Assembly: GCF_003194605.1 (NCBI RefSeq)
Contig: NZ_QHKY01000001.1
Location: 186,001 to 250,000 of the forward strand
Direction: 5' to 3'
DNA: 64,000 nt
Source: Nocardioides gilvus
GTDB taxonomy: Bacteria; Actinomycetota; Actinomycetes; Propionibacteriales; Nocardioidaceae
Numbering within the stretch: the stretch's first letter is position 1; each line of letters opens with the position of its first letter. A program made the position numbers and the translations under genes. Below are positions 25,376-33,278 of the stretch, in pieces. The notes below the pieces were generated by a model. That model was not told where the DNA came from. It ran no database searches and saw only the letters and a program-made list of their open reading frames with translations.

Positions 25376-25391
25376 TCGAACGTTTGTTCGA
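25376..25391 (-). promoter_or_regulatory. LexA-binding SOS box
   Basis: TCGAACGTTTGTTCGA is a perfect match to the actinobacterial/Gram-positive SOS consensus TCGAAC-N4-GTTCGA. It is 80 bp upstream of DUF6504 and the only candidate control site for the DUF6504-HEPN-dnaE2(-methyltransferase-dinB) operon. A TTGAGA hexamer directly upstream could be the -35 that LexA covers. Confidence 0.9.
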
Positions 25392-25471
25392 ACAGTTCTC
25401 AAGGTACACCCAGCCACCGACAACAGGTCAAGAAGGACGAATCGTCGATGTGGCACACGCCCTCAGGAAAG

Positions 25472-25501
25472 TGCGTCAGCAGGGAATGCGTCAGCAGGGA
25501 C
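25472..25501. repeat. 15-bp tandem duplication
   Basis: Two adjacent copies of TGCGTCAGCAGGGA plus one base, identical in 14 of 15 positions, in the noncoding stretch between the SOS box and the membrane protein gene. Nothing else was seen in 25392-25543. Confidence 0.8.
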
Positions 25502-25543
25502 GGACGTGAGGAACGTCGAGCGGAGCAGCCGGGGGTCGGCGCT

Positions 25544-26008
25544 TCAGATCTCGCGGAAGTAGCGCGTGGTGTCCGGGTGGAGGAGGAGGACGAGCAGCGC
25601 TGCACACAGCACGATCATCACGATCGAGAGCACCACGAAGAGGGTCGGAATGTCACTGGCGATGCACAGGACGGCCAGGAAGATGCCGAAGACAGCCACC
25701 CCACCCAAGCAGATGCGGCCCCAGGTGAAGCCCTCCCGGAAGAACACGGCGAAGACCCACACGAGCATCAGGAAGATGACGAACGAGGTCACCACGATCG
25801 GGACGAACCCGGGCACCGTCAGACTCCTCTCCACCGCCGCCAGCCCGCCTTCACGCAGGATCTGACGCGCACCGGCGTTGCCCTCGGCCCAGGCGAGCAC
25901 GAGGTCGGTGCGGAAGATCGCGACCATCACCGTGGTCATTCCGGCCATGAACGAGAGCGCAACGACGATGCGCAGGGCCAGGGTGACCGAGGTGGGCCTG
26001 TCGATCAT
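25544..26008 (-). CDS. Four-helix membrane protein of unknown function
   Basis: A 154-residue protein with four predicted transmembrane helices (about 8-32, 60-84, 90-112 and 120-145), short loops, a RREG-like amphipathic segment between helices 1 and 2, and a short charged C-terminus HPDTTRYFREI. No family is recognised. The start at 26008 (MIDRPTSV) is preferred since GGAGG lies 8 nt upstream. A longer frame would add a Thr-Pro repeat and lacks a ribosome binding site. It is divergent from the FAD oxidoreductase. Confidence 0.7.
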   Translation of the reverse strand: MIDRPTSVTLALRIVVALSFMAGMTTVMVAIFRTDLVLAWAEGNAGARQILREGGLAAVERSLTVPGFVPIVVTSFVIFLMLVWVFAVFFREGFTWGRICLGGVAVFGIFLAVLCIASDIPTLFVVLSIVMIVLCAALLVLLLHPDTTRYFREI

Positions 26009-26121
26009 CTGTGGAGCCTCCATGGGAGTAGGAGTGGGAGTTGGAGTGAGCGTCGAACCTTCAGGGGCAGAGCACAACGGTACCGGCCCGGGTCATCGTC
26101 GGCGACCGGGTCGTACGCCGA

Positions 26122-26127
26122 TAGCCT
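26122..26127 (+). promoter_or_regulatory. Candidate -10 for a leaderless FAD oxidoreductase mRNA
   Basis: TAGCCT ends 6 nt before the ATG at 26134. No Shine-Dalgarno sequence is present. Confidence 0.5.
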
Positions 26128-26133
26128 GCACCC

Positions 26134-27435
26134 ATGCACGTGGTGATCATCGGCGGCGGGTTCGCAGGCATGGCGAGCGCCGCACGGCTGGCCAAGCTCG
26201 GCCATGCGGTGAGCCTGTTCGACGCCGCACCCGCCCTCGGCGGAGCGCTCTCCCAGGTGCAACTCGATGACTTCATCTTCGACAGCGGCCCCAGCACGAC
26301 CCTGCTCCCGGCGGTCACCCGCGACCTGTTCCGCAAGTCGGGACGCCCCCTGGAGCGCGAGTACGAACTCGTCCCCGTCCCGGTGATCGCCGAGCACCGC
26401 TTCGTCGACGGCACCTCACTCGCCCTGACCGGAGGATCCAGGGCCGGCCAGAAGGTCGCCTTCGAAGCTCTCGGCGAAGGACTCGGCCACGAGTGGGTCG
26501 GCTACGTCGACACCTGGGGCGAGGTCTGGGAACGACTGCGCAAGGACTACCTCGAACGCCCCTGGGATCCGACCATGGCCTCTCCCGAGTCGAAGAAGAT
26601 CCTTGCTTCGCGCCTCTCCCTGACCAAGCGACTGCGCAGCGCCTTCACCGACGACCGCCTCGCCCTGGTCGCGGGCCACCGCTTCACCTCGGAGGGACAC
26701 GACCTGAGGCGAGTGCCGGCCTGGCTCGGCACCCTCTCCTACGTCGAGCAGAAGTTCGGGTCGTGGACCTCGCCCCAAGGCCTCGGAGGACTCGGTGCAG
26801 TGATGGCGTCACGACTGAGGACCCGGAAGGTCGAGATCCACACCTCCACCCCGGTCCTGGACGTGCTGGTGCGCGGCGGACGGGCAGTCGGCGTACGCAC
26901 CGCAGCCGGTGAGGTGGCGGCCGACGCCGTGGTCTGTGCCGTCGACCCGCGGCGACTGCCGGCCCTGCGGCCGCTGGTGAAACGTACGAGGAGCACGTCG
27001 TTGCCGCACCTCACCCATCTCGGTCTGCTCGACGACGGCGCCGCAGATCCCCCCGGAGAGCTCGTCCTGCACGGTGCCTCACCCCTGGTGCTGCGCCACG
27101 GCGGCAGCGCACCCGAGGGCAGGCGGGTCGTCACCGTGCAGTCCCGAGGGATGGTCCCCGCCGACGTGCTCGACGAAATGGCGGCGCGCGGTCACGACCT
27201 GCGAGACCGTGTCATCGCGCGCCTGGACCGTACGCCGGAGACCCTGACCCGCGAGTGGGGCGGCTCTCCTCTGGGCGTGCAGTGGCGCGGCTCCGGGACC
27301 GTGCGCCGCCGTCTCGGCCCGGACACCCCCGTGAAAGGGCTCTATGCAGCCGGAGCGCACGCGACGCCGGGCTCCGGGCTCCCCTTCACCGGACTGTCGG
27401 GAGCCCTGGTGGCCCAGGCCATCGGTCCCGCCTGA
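26134..27435 (+). CDS. CrtI-like FAD-dependent oxidoreductase (phytoene desaturase family)
   Basis: A 433-residue flavoprotein with an N-terminal dinucleotide fold MHVVIIGGGFAGMASAARLAKLGHAVSLFDA, the family's FDSGPSTTLLP segment after about residue 50, and a C-terminal FAD-closing motif GLYAAGAHATPGSGLPFTGLSGALVAQ. Phytoene desaturase-type enzymes oxidise or isomerise polyisoprenoid chains. The next gene is a polyprenyl diphosphate synthase, which fits an isoprenoid substrate, but no phytoene synthase or cyclase is nearby. It could instead be a retinol- or phytoene-dehydrogenase-like oxidoreductase acting on another lipid. Confidence 0.85.
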   Translation: MHVVIIGGGFAGMASAARLAKLGHAVSLFDAAPALGGALSQVQLDDFIFDSGPSTTLLPAVTRDLFRKSGRPLEREYELVPVPVIAEHRFVDGTSLALTGGSRAGQKVAFEALGEGLGHEWVGYVDTWGEVWERLRKDYLERPWDPTMASPESKKILASRLSLTKRLRSAFTDDRLALVAGHRFTSEGHDLRRVPAWLGTLSYVEQKFGSWTSPQGLGGLGAVMASRLRTRKVEIHTSTPVLDVLVRGGRAVGVRTAAGEVAADAVVCAVDPRRLPALRPLVKRTRSTSLPHLTHLGLLDDGAADPPGELVLHGASPLVLRHGGSAPEGRRVVTVQSRGMVPADVLDEMAARGHDLRDRVIARLDRTPETLTREWGGSPLGVQWRGSGTVRRRLGPDTPVKGLYAAGAHATPGSGLPFTGLSGALVAQAIGPA

Positions 27436-27520
27436 GGGCACCTCGGCGATCGCCGCTGCCCATCCACCCGGACACACCGTGGCAAGCGGCCTCGAATGGA
27501 ACCGTCACCACTCGACTGGA

Positions 27521-27526
27521 TAGGCT
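27521..27526 (+). promoter_or_regulatory. Candidate -10 for a leaderless polyprenyl synthase mRNA
   Basis: TAGGCT ends 6 nt before the GTG at 27533, which supports this GTG as the start in the absence of a ribosome binding site. Confidence 0.55.
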
Positions 27527-27532
27527 CATCGG

Positions 27533-28621
27533 GTGCCAGAACAGTGCCTGACTGCCCCGACCGAGTGGGACCCGAGCCCGTTCCGTGCCGCCGTCCAGAC
27601 CACGCTGGACGAGTTCCTCGCCGTACAGACCGATCGGCTGCGAGACCTGGGCCCCGACGCGACGCGCCTCCTCGACGAGGCCCGCACCTCCCTGAGCGGC
27701 GGCAAGAGGTTCCGAGCCACCTTCGCCTGGTGGGGGCATCGCGCGGTGCGGCCCGAGGTCACCGACGAACGAGCACTGCTACGGGCCTGCTCCGCCCTCG
27801 AACTCCTCCAGGCCAGCGCACTGGTCCACGACGACCTGATGGATGCCTCCGACACCCGACGGGGACGTCTCGCCGCGCACAAGTCGCTGGAGCAGGAGCA
27901 CCTCTCCCGCGGGTGGCCCGGCGACTCCGCCCAGTACGGCGCCGCAGCAGCGATCCTCCTCGGCGACCTGTTGCTCGCCTGGTCGGACGAGTTGCTCCGT
28001 GGCTGCGGGCTCCCGCTCGCCGACGTCGCTCCAGCGCTGGAGATCTTCGACCTGTGCCGCAGCGAGGTGATCGCCGGTCAGTTCCTCGACGTCTCCGTCC
28101 AGGCCCGCGGCCACGCCGACGTCGACGAAGCCATGACGGTGCTGCGCTACAAGTCGGCGAAGTACTCAATCGAACGCCCCCTCCACGTGGGCGCGGCCCT
28201 GGCCGGGGCCACTCCTGAGGTGATCGAGGCACTGAGTGCCTTCGGACTGCCGTTGGGCGAGGCGTTCCAGCTCCGCGACGACATCCTGGGGGTCTACGGC
28301 GACCCGGCAGCCACCGGCAAGCCTGCCGGTGACGACCTCGTCGAAGGCAAGCGAACGGTGCTCGTCGCCCTCGCACTCGCCAACGCCTCCCCGGCCGACG
28401 CCGCCACGCTCGACCAGGCCTTGGGCAGTCCCCTCGACACGACGCAGGTGGATCAGCTGCGTGGGATCATCACCGATTCCGGGGCCCGGGCCGAGGTCGA
28501 GCAGATGATCACTGCCCTGGTCTCCCAGGCCCTGCGCGGCCTGGACGCAACCGGACTCGACCCCCACGCCTGCGGGGTGCTGCGCTGGCTGGCCGAAGCC
28601 GTGACTCAACGCACCGTCTGA
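27533..28621 (+). CDS. Polyprenyl diphosphate synthase (IdsA-like)
   Basis: Trans-prenyltransferase that condenses IPP with allylic diphosphates. The 362-residue protein has GGKRFRA, the first aspartate-rich motif HDDLMDASDTRRG (DDLMD) near residue 103, FLDVS, the KSAKYSIERPL lysine region and the second aspartate motif QLRDDILGVYGD near 245. All catalytic groups are present. The position before Rv2175c and pknL matches idsA2 (Rv2173) of M. tuberculosis. Chain length cannot be predicted with confidence. Its end converges with Rv2175c at a 19-bp distance. Confidence 0.92.
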   Translation: MPEQCLTAPTEWDPSPFRAAVQTTLDEFLAVQTDRLRDLGPDATRLLDEARTSLSGGKRFRATFAWWGHRAVRPEVTDERALLRACSALELLQASALVHDDLMDASDTRRGRLAAHKSLEQEHLSRGWPGDSAQYGAAAAILLGDLLLAWSDELLRGCGLPLADVAPALEIFDLCRSEVIAGQFLDVSVQARGHADVDEAMTVLRYKSAKYSIERPLHVGAALAGATPEVIEALSAFGLPLGEAFQLRDDILGVYGDPAATGKPAGDDLVEGKRTVLVALALANASPADAATLDQALGSPLDTTQVDQLRGIITDSGARAEVEQMITALVSQALRGLDATGLDPHACGVLRWLAEAVTQRTV

Positions 28622-28640
28622 CGTTGCCAGAAGCGAGCGC

Positions 28641-29012
28641 TCAGAAGGCCATCGACTGGGCGCGGCGCTTGGCCTCGCGACCCCGGTTCTCCCTGAGGGC
28701 GTCGATCGGTCGGCCCGGCAGGTCCAGGTCGGAGTAGATCCAGGCGATGCACTCCCGGTCGTCGTAACCCCCGTCGTGGAGGACCGTCAGGAGACCGGGA
28801 AGGCCCTTGACGACCTCACCGTCCTGGATGAAGTCAGCCGGGATCTGCTGCCCCGCACCCGGCCGCGGAACCGCAGCGGCGAACTCGTGCTCACGGATCA
28901 TCGTGCGCACCCGCCCCACCGAGACTCCCAGCAACTGGGCAGCCCTGGCCCAGTCCATCCACTCGGGGACGAGGGCGTCGAGGTCTGCGTCTGCCAAGGG
29001 TGCGTCGTCCAT
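28641..29012 (-). CDS. Rv2175c-family winged-helix DNA-binding protein
   Basis: A 123-residue regulator with an N-terminal helix-turn-helix (EWMDWARAAQLLGVSVGRVRTMIREHEFAAAVPR) and a C-terminal wing/dimer region with DGGYDDRECIAWIYSDLDLPGRPIDALRENRGREAKRRAQSMAF. The M. tuberculosis homologue Rv2175c binds DNA and is phosphorylated by the neighbouring kinase PknL, which abolishes binding. Here the two genes are divergent, with a palindrome between them. The acidic N-terminal tail carries no Thr or Ser, although in Rv2175c the phosphoacceptor lies in the tail. This is a point worth noting. Confidence 0.9.
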   Translation of the reverse strand: MDDAPLADADLDALVPEWMDWARAAQLLGVSVGRVRTMIREHEFAAAVPRPGAGQQIPADFIQDGEVVKGLPGLLTVLHDGGYDDRECIAWIYSDLDLPGRPIDALRENRGREAKRRAQSMAF

Positions 29013-29099
29013 GGCTCCATGGTGCCACCAGTCGCCCTCGAGGCCACGTTCGGCCGGGTCACGCCACGCCGGAACTGGACAGGGACGACCGGGCCTGAG

Positions 29100-29122
29100 G
29101 GGGCAATCACTACGATTGCCCC
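29100..29122. promoter_or_regulatory. Palindrome between Rv2175c and pknL, candidate operator
   Basis: GGGGCAATC (29100-29108) and GATTGCCCC (29114-29122) are perfect 9-bp arms with a 5-bp centre. The centre contains TACGAT (29111-29116), a plausible -10 for pknL. A dimeric wHTH protein such as the adjacent Rv2175c homologue would fit such a site. Confidence 0.6.
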
Positions 29123-29179
29123 AACAACCACCATCCCAACTTCGTCACATCAGCCGTCCCCGGCACTGGAGGTCCCACC

Positions 29180-31282
29180 GTGGAACCTGACGAGCACACG
29201 CGCCAGCGTGCGTCGGTGGACCCGGGCGACCCCTTGGTCGGACGCCTCCTCGACCGCCGCTACCTGTTGCTGCGCCGGATCGCCCGGGGCGGCATGGCCG
29301 GCGTCTACGAGGCCGTGGACCAACGGCTCGAGCGGACCGTGGCGATCAAGGTCATGCACCCCGGCATGGGTGACGGCAACGACTTCGCTGCCCGCTTCGT
29401 ACGCGAGGCCAGGGCCGCCGCAAAGCTCTCACACCCCAACGTGGTCGCCGTCCACGACCAGGGTGAGGACGACGGCATCGTCTTCCTGGCCATGGAGTAC
29501 GTCCCCGGCCAGACGTTGCGTGACGTGATCAAGGACCGCGCTCCGCTCTCCCCCGCTGCGGCGTTGGCGCTGCTGGAGCCCGTCCTCGGCGCCCTCGCCG
29601 CCGCCCACCGCGCCGGTGTGGTGCACCGTGACATCAAGCCCGAGAACGTGCTCATCGGCGAGGGACAGGCCGGCGATCCGGCTCTGGTCAAGGTGGCCGA
29701 CTTCGGCCTGGCCAAGGCGATCAGCGCCACCAGCCAGCACACCGCCACCGGCGTCGTGATCGGGACCGTCTCCTACCTCGCCCCTGAGTTGGTGGTGCAG
29801 GGACAGGCCGACGCACGGGTCGACGTGTACGCCGTCGGGGTCGTCCTCCACGAGCTCCTCACCGGCGTCAAGCCGCACGAGGGTGAGAACCAGATCCAGG
29901 TGGCCTACAAGCACGTGCACGAGGACGTGCCGGCTCCGTCGCTGCTGGTCCCGGGGATCCCCGGGTACGTCGATGCCTTGGTGGCCCGGGCAACCGCTCG
30001 CGACCGTGACCAGAGGCCTTCGGACGCAGGGGTGCTGCTCCACCAGGTGCGTCGCGTGGCCCAGGCCCTGCGTGAGGGGATCACCGAGGACCACGAGCTG
30101 GAGTCGGACCTGCGCCCGGCACCGGTCGTGGCGCCCCTGGCTGTCGAGCTGGAGGCAGAGCGCGAAGGGATCTCCGACGTCGAGGAGGTCTTCGCGACCG
30201 CAGCCGCGGCTCCGGTCACCGACCGCACCCAACAGCTGCAGGCTCTCTCACCCGCCGAGCTCCAGGCCATGGGGGCCGGTGCTCCCGGCGCCGTCGCGAC
30301 CGGAGGAGCACACCTGGCCAACGCGGACGCCGCCGACAAACCGATCCGACGACTGCCCTCTCCTGAGGCCGACCGACGCACCACCGATCGCGGTCGTCGA
30401 GGTCGTCGCGGACCGTTCGTGCTGATTCTTGCCCTGCTGCTCGTGCTGGCCATCGGCGTCGGTGCCTGGTGGTTCGGATTCGCGCGCTACACGACCACAC
30501 CCAGCCTGATGGGACTGAGCCAGAGCGAGGCCGTCGCCGAGCTCGAGGCCAACGGTCTGCAGGCCCAGGTCGGCGAGCCGTCCTACGACGAGGAGATCGC
30601 CAAGGACCTCGTCGTGACCAGTGACCCCGAGCCCGGCGACCGGGTCCTGGACGGCGACACCGTCACGCTCTCGCTCTCGTTGGGGCCCGAGCGCTACGAC
30701 GTGCCGCAACTGACTGGCAAGGACGACGACGCGGCTCGTGTTGCGCTGGAGGAGCTCAAGCTCGAGTACGGGCGCAAGGTCGAGAAGTGGAGTGAGACGG
30801 TTCCCGAGGGACAGGTCATCTCCACCAACCCGAAGGCCGGCACGACGGTACGTCCCGGCACGGCCGTCAACGTGACGCTCAGCAAGGGTCGCGAGCCGGT
30901 CGAGGTCACCGACTTCACCGGCAAGAAGGCGGACCGTGCCCAGGCCAGGCTCGAGAAGGCTGGTCTGGTGGTCGCGCGCGACGAGGTCTTCGACGACGAG
31001 GTCGCCGAGGGCATCGTGATCAGCCAGAGCCCCACCGAGGGCACGCTCTTCAAGGAAGACACCGTCACGCTCAAGGTCTCGAAGGGCCCGACCCTGGTCG
31101 AGATGCCCCGAGTGGTCGCCCAGAGCGTTGCTGCGGCCACCAAGACACTGGAGGATCTCGGCTTCGAGGTGGAGGTGCAGAACTCGTCGGCCTTCATCGG
31201 GCTCCGGGTCGTGCTCAGCACCGATCCTCGCGCCGGGTCCATGGTCCCCAAGGGGTCGACCGTCACCCTCTCCCTCGTCTGA
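29180..31282 (+). CDS. pknL: Serine/threonine protein kinase with four PASTA repeats (PknL type)
   Basis: Membrane receptor kinase of 700 residues. The N-terminal kinase domain (about 27-290) has the glycine loop ARGGMAGVY, catalytic Lys57 in VAIKV, HRDIKPEN, DFG in VADFGLA and an APE-like APEL. A juxtamembrane linker, a transmembrane helix at about 412-435 and four extracellular PASTA repeats follow; PASTA domains bind peptidoglycan fragments or lipid II. Next to Rv2175c it corresponds to pknL, although M. tuberculosis PknL itself lacks PASTA repeats, so the domain set is closer to PknB. GTG start with GGAGG 6-7 nt upstream. Confidence 0.92.
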   Translation: MEPDEHTRQRASVDPGDPLVGRLLDRRYLLLRRIARGGMAGVYEAVDQRLERTVAIKVMHPGMGDGNDFAARFVREARAAAKLSHPNVVAVHDQGEDDGIVFLAMEYVPGQTLRDVIKDRAPLSPAAALALLEPVLGALAAAHRAGVVHRDIKPENVLIGEGQAGDPALVKVADFGLAKAISATSQHTATGVVIGTVSYLAPELVVQGQADARVDVYAVGVVLHELLTGVKPHEGENQIQVAYKHVHEDVPAPSLLVPGIPGYVDALVARATARDRDQRPSDAGVLLHQVRRVAQALREGITEDHELESDLRPAPVVAPLAVELEAEREGISDVEEVFATAAAAPVTDRTQQLQALSPAELQAMGAGAPGAVATGGAHLANADAADKPIRRLPSPEADRRTTDRGRRGRRGPFVLILALLLVLAIGVGAWWFGFARYTTTPSLMGLSQSEAVAELEANGLQAQVGEPSYDEEIAKDLVVTSDPEPGDRVLDGDTVTLSLSLGPERYDVPQLTGKDDDAARVALEELKLEYGRKVEKWSETVPEGQVISTNPKAGTTVRPGTAVNVTLSKGREPVEVTDFTGKKADRAQARLEKAGLVVARDEVFDDEVAEGIVISQSPTEGTLFKEDTVTLKVSKGPTLVEMPRVVAQSVAAATKTLEDLGFEVEVQNSSAFIGLRVVLSTDPRAGSMVPKGSTVTLSLV

Positions 31283-31349
31283 CCCGTCACCCGCCCCGGG
31301 CGGCCCGCCTCGGGGGTGCCCCGGATCGTGCCGGGCCGGTCGGGAGACC

Positions 31350-31355
31350 TACTGT
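31350..31355 (+). promoter_or_regulatory. Candidate -10 for a leaderless nfo mRNA
   Basis: TACTGT ends 6 nt before the GTG at 31362. This decides the nfo start against a longer reading that runs back into pknL. Confidence 0.55.
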
Positions 31356-31361
31356 GGACCG

Positions 31362-32285
31362 GTGCCCGAGACCCTCACCACCGCCGATTCCGCTCTTCGC
31401 AACCCGGTCGGGACGCACGTCCAGGTCGGCAAGGGCCTGGTCGCCGGAGCGTTGGCCAGCGCCGCTGACCTCGACGCCGAGACGATCCAGGTCTTCGCGG
31501 GCAACCCCCGCGGCTGGGCCCACTCCCCAGGTGATCCATCCGTGGACGCCGCCTTCCGGGACACCTGCGGGGAACGAGGCATTCGCGCATTCATCCACGC
31601 TCCCTACCTCGTGAACCTGGGCTCACCGACACCGGCGACGTACGAGAAGTCGGTCGCGGTCCTCGCCCACAACCTGCGGCGCGCCGCCGACCTCGGTGTC
31701 GAGGGCGTGGTCGTGCACACCGGCTCCTTCGTCGACCCGAGCGACGACCAGGACAAGTACGACGCTGCGATGAAGCAGGTCCGCGAAGGCCTCCTGCCGA
31801 TCCTCGAGACCCTGGAGGGGGACGACGCTCCCTGGCTCCTGCTGGAGCCCACCGCAGGCCAGGGACGCTCGCTCTGCGCCGGTGTCGAGGACCTGCACCC
31901 CTACCTGTCCGCGCTCGACCTCCACCCGAAGGCAGGGATCTGCCTCGACACCTGTCACGTCTTCGCCGCCGGCGAACCGTTGGACGAAGTGGGGGGCGCA
32001 GGCGCTGCCGTCGACCGGATCGTCGAGATCGGCGGGCCGGGGCGGCTCCGGCTGATCCACGCCAACGACTCGATGGACGTACGAGGGGCCTTCAAGGACC
32101 GCCACCAGCGCATCGGCGAGGGGCACATCGGCACGGGCGCGTTCAGCGAACTGTTCGCCCATCCGGAGACCGCCGGTGTCCCGTTCATCCTGGAGACGCC
32201 GGGGTCCCGTGACGAGGGCAACGCCGACATCCCGTTGCTGAAGGCGCTCCGCGACCGGGCACACGGCCTCGCAGCGCGGCTGTGA
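31362..32285 (+). CDS. nfo: Deoxyribonuclease IV (endonuclease IV, AP endonuclease)
   Basis: Metal-dependent AP endonuclease of base-excision repair. The 307-residue TIM-barrel protein has the zinc-ligand motifs FIHAPYLVNLGSP, VVVHTGS, LLLEPTAGQG, GICLDTCHVFAAG and IHANDSMDVRGAFKDRHQRIGEGHIG, in family order. The start at GTG 31362 is supported by a leaderless -10 and by the position of the GTHVQVGKGL opening. It lies 79 bp after pknL and overlaps the EamA gene by 4 bp (GTGA). Confidence 0.93.
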   Translation: MPETLTTADSALRNPVGTHVQVGKGLVAGALASAADLDAETIQVFAGNPRGWAHSPGDPSVDAAFRDTCGERGIRAFIHAPYLVNLGSPTPATYEKSVAVLAHNLRRAADLGVEGVVVHTGSFVDPSDDQDKYDAAMKQVREGLLPILETLEGDDAPWLLLEPTAGQGRSLCAGVEDLHPYLSALDLHPKAGICLDTCHVFAAGEPLDEVGGAGAAVDRIVEIGGPGRLRLIHANDSMDVRGAFKDRHQRIGEGHIGTGAFSELFAHPETAGVPFILETPGSRDEGNADIPLLKALRDRAHGLAARL

Positions 32286-33169
32286 CCCGCCGGCCCGCCC
32301 TGGTTGCGACGCTGGCCCTGATCGCCGTCACCGCTTCATGGGGTTCCACCTTCTTCCTGATCAAGGATCTGCTCGATCGGGTCCCGACCCTGGACTTCCT
32401 GGCCGTGCGCTTCGCCATCGCGAGCGCGGCCATGCTCCTGGTCGCTCCCCGGGCACTGGCCCGACTCTCGGCGCAATCACGTCGTCAGGCGATGGTCCTC
32501 GGAGTGCTGTACGGCATCGCACAGATCCTGCAGACCGCCGGCCTGGCCCACACGGCTGCGAGCGTGAGCGGCTTCATCACCGGGATGTACGTGGTCTTCA
32601 CCCCCCTCTTCGCGGCCGTCCTGCTCAGGAGCCGGATCAACCGCATGACCTGGGCTGCGGTGGCGCTGGCAGCCCTCGGCCTGGCGGTGCTGACCCTGCA
32701 GGGCGTCGCGATCGGCTACGGCGAGGCGATCACCCTGGTGGCCGCCGGCCTCTACGCGCTGCACATCGTGGGGTTGGGTGCGTGGTCGCGTCCGCAGGAA
32801 GCGATGGGGATGTCGATCGTGCAACTGATGGTGATCGCAGCCGTCTGCTTCGTGGCCACCGCACCCGACGGGATCATCCTGCCCGGCACCCGTTCCGACT
32901 GGCTCTCGTTGGTCTACATGGCGCTGGTCGCCGGAGCGGCCGCGCTCTTCGTGCAGACCTGGGCGCAGGCGCACCTGAGCCCCACCCGGGCCGCGATCAT
33001 CATGAGCATGGAGCCGGTCTTCGCCACGACCTTCGCGGTCGCTGCGGGCGACGAGGTCCTCACCGGCCGGCTGGTCCTCGGGGGACTGATGGTCCTGGGG
33101 GCGATGCTCCTGGTCGAGCTCTCCCCCGGTCGCAAACTCGAGGGTGAAGTGACCCACCTGACCGTCTGA
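32282..33169 (+). CDS. EamA/DMT-family transporter
   Basis: A 295-residue inner-membrane protein with ten predicted helices in two EamA halves. The first half has ASWGSTFFLIKDLLDRVPTLDFLAVRF, the drug/metabolite transporter opening. The second half contains the ALFVQTWAQAHLSPTRAAIIMSMEPVFATTFAVAAGDE motif, typical of the superfamily. Substrates of this group are amino acids or metabolites; this one is not assignable. GTG start overlaps nfo by 4 bp. Confidence 0.9.
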   Translation: MTRRPALVATLALIAVTASWGSTFFLIKDLLDRVPTLDFLAVRFAIASAAMLLVAPRALARLSAQSRRQAMVLGVLYGIAQILQTAGLAHTAASVSGFITGMYVVFTPLFAAVLLRSRINRMTWAAVALAALGLAVLTLQGVAIGYGEAITLVAAGLYALHIVGLGAWSRPQEAMGMSIVQLMVIAAVCFVATAPDGIILPGTRSDWLSLVYMALVAGAAALFVQTWAQAHLSPTRAAIIMSMEPVFATTFAVAAGDEVLTGRLVLGGLMVLGAMLLVELSPGRKLEGEVTHLTV

Positions 33170-33278
33170 GGTGCTGCTCGTCTTGTGATCCGTCAGGGTG
33201 CGCGTGGCTCGGTCCCAGACGCGTACCTTCGTCACCAGGCACCCCACTCCACATCGGGGCCCGCCGGAAGGAGTTCTG

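Noticed and set aside
27444..27455. 12-bp palindrome CGGCGATCGCCG after the FAD oxidoreductase gene
   Set aside because: GC-rich palindromes of this size are expected by chance in such DNA, and its zero loop does not suit a terminator.
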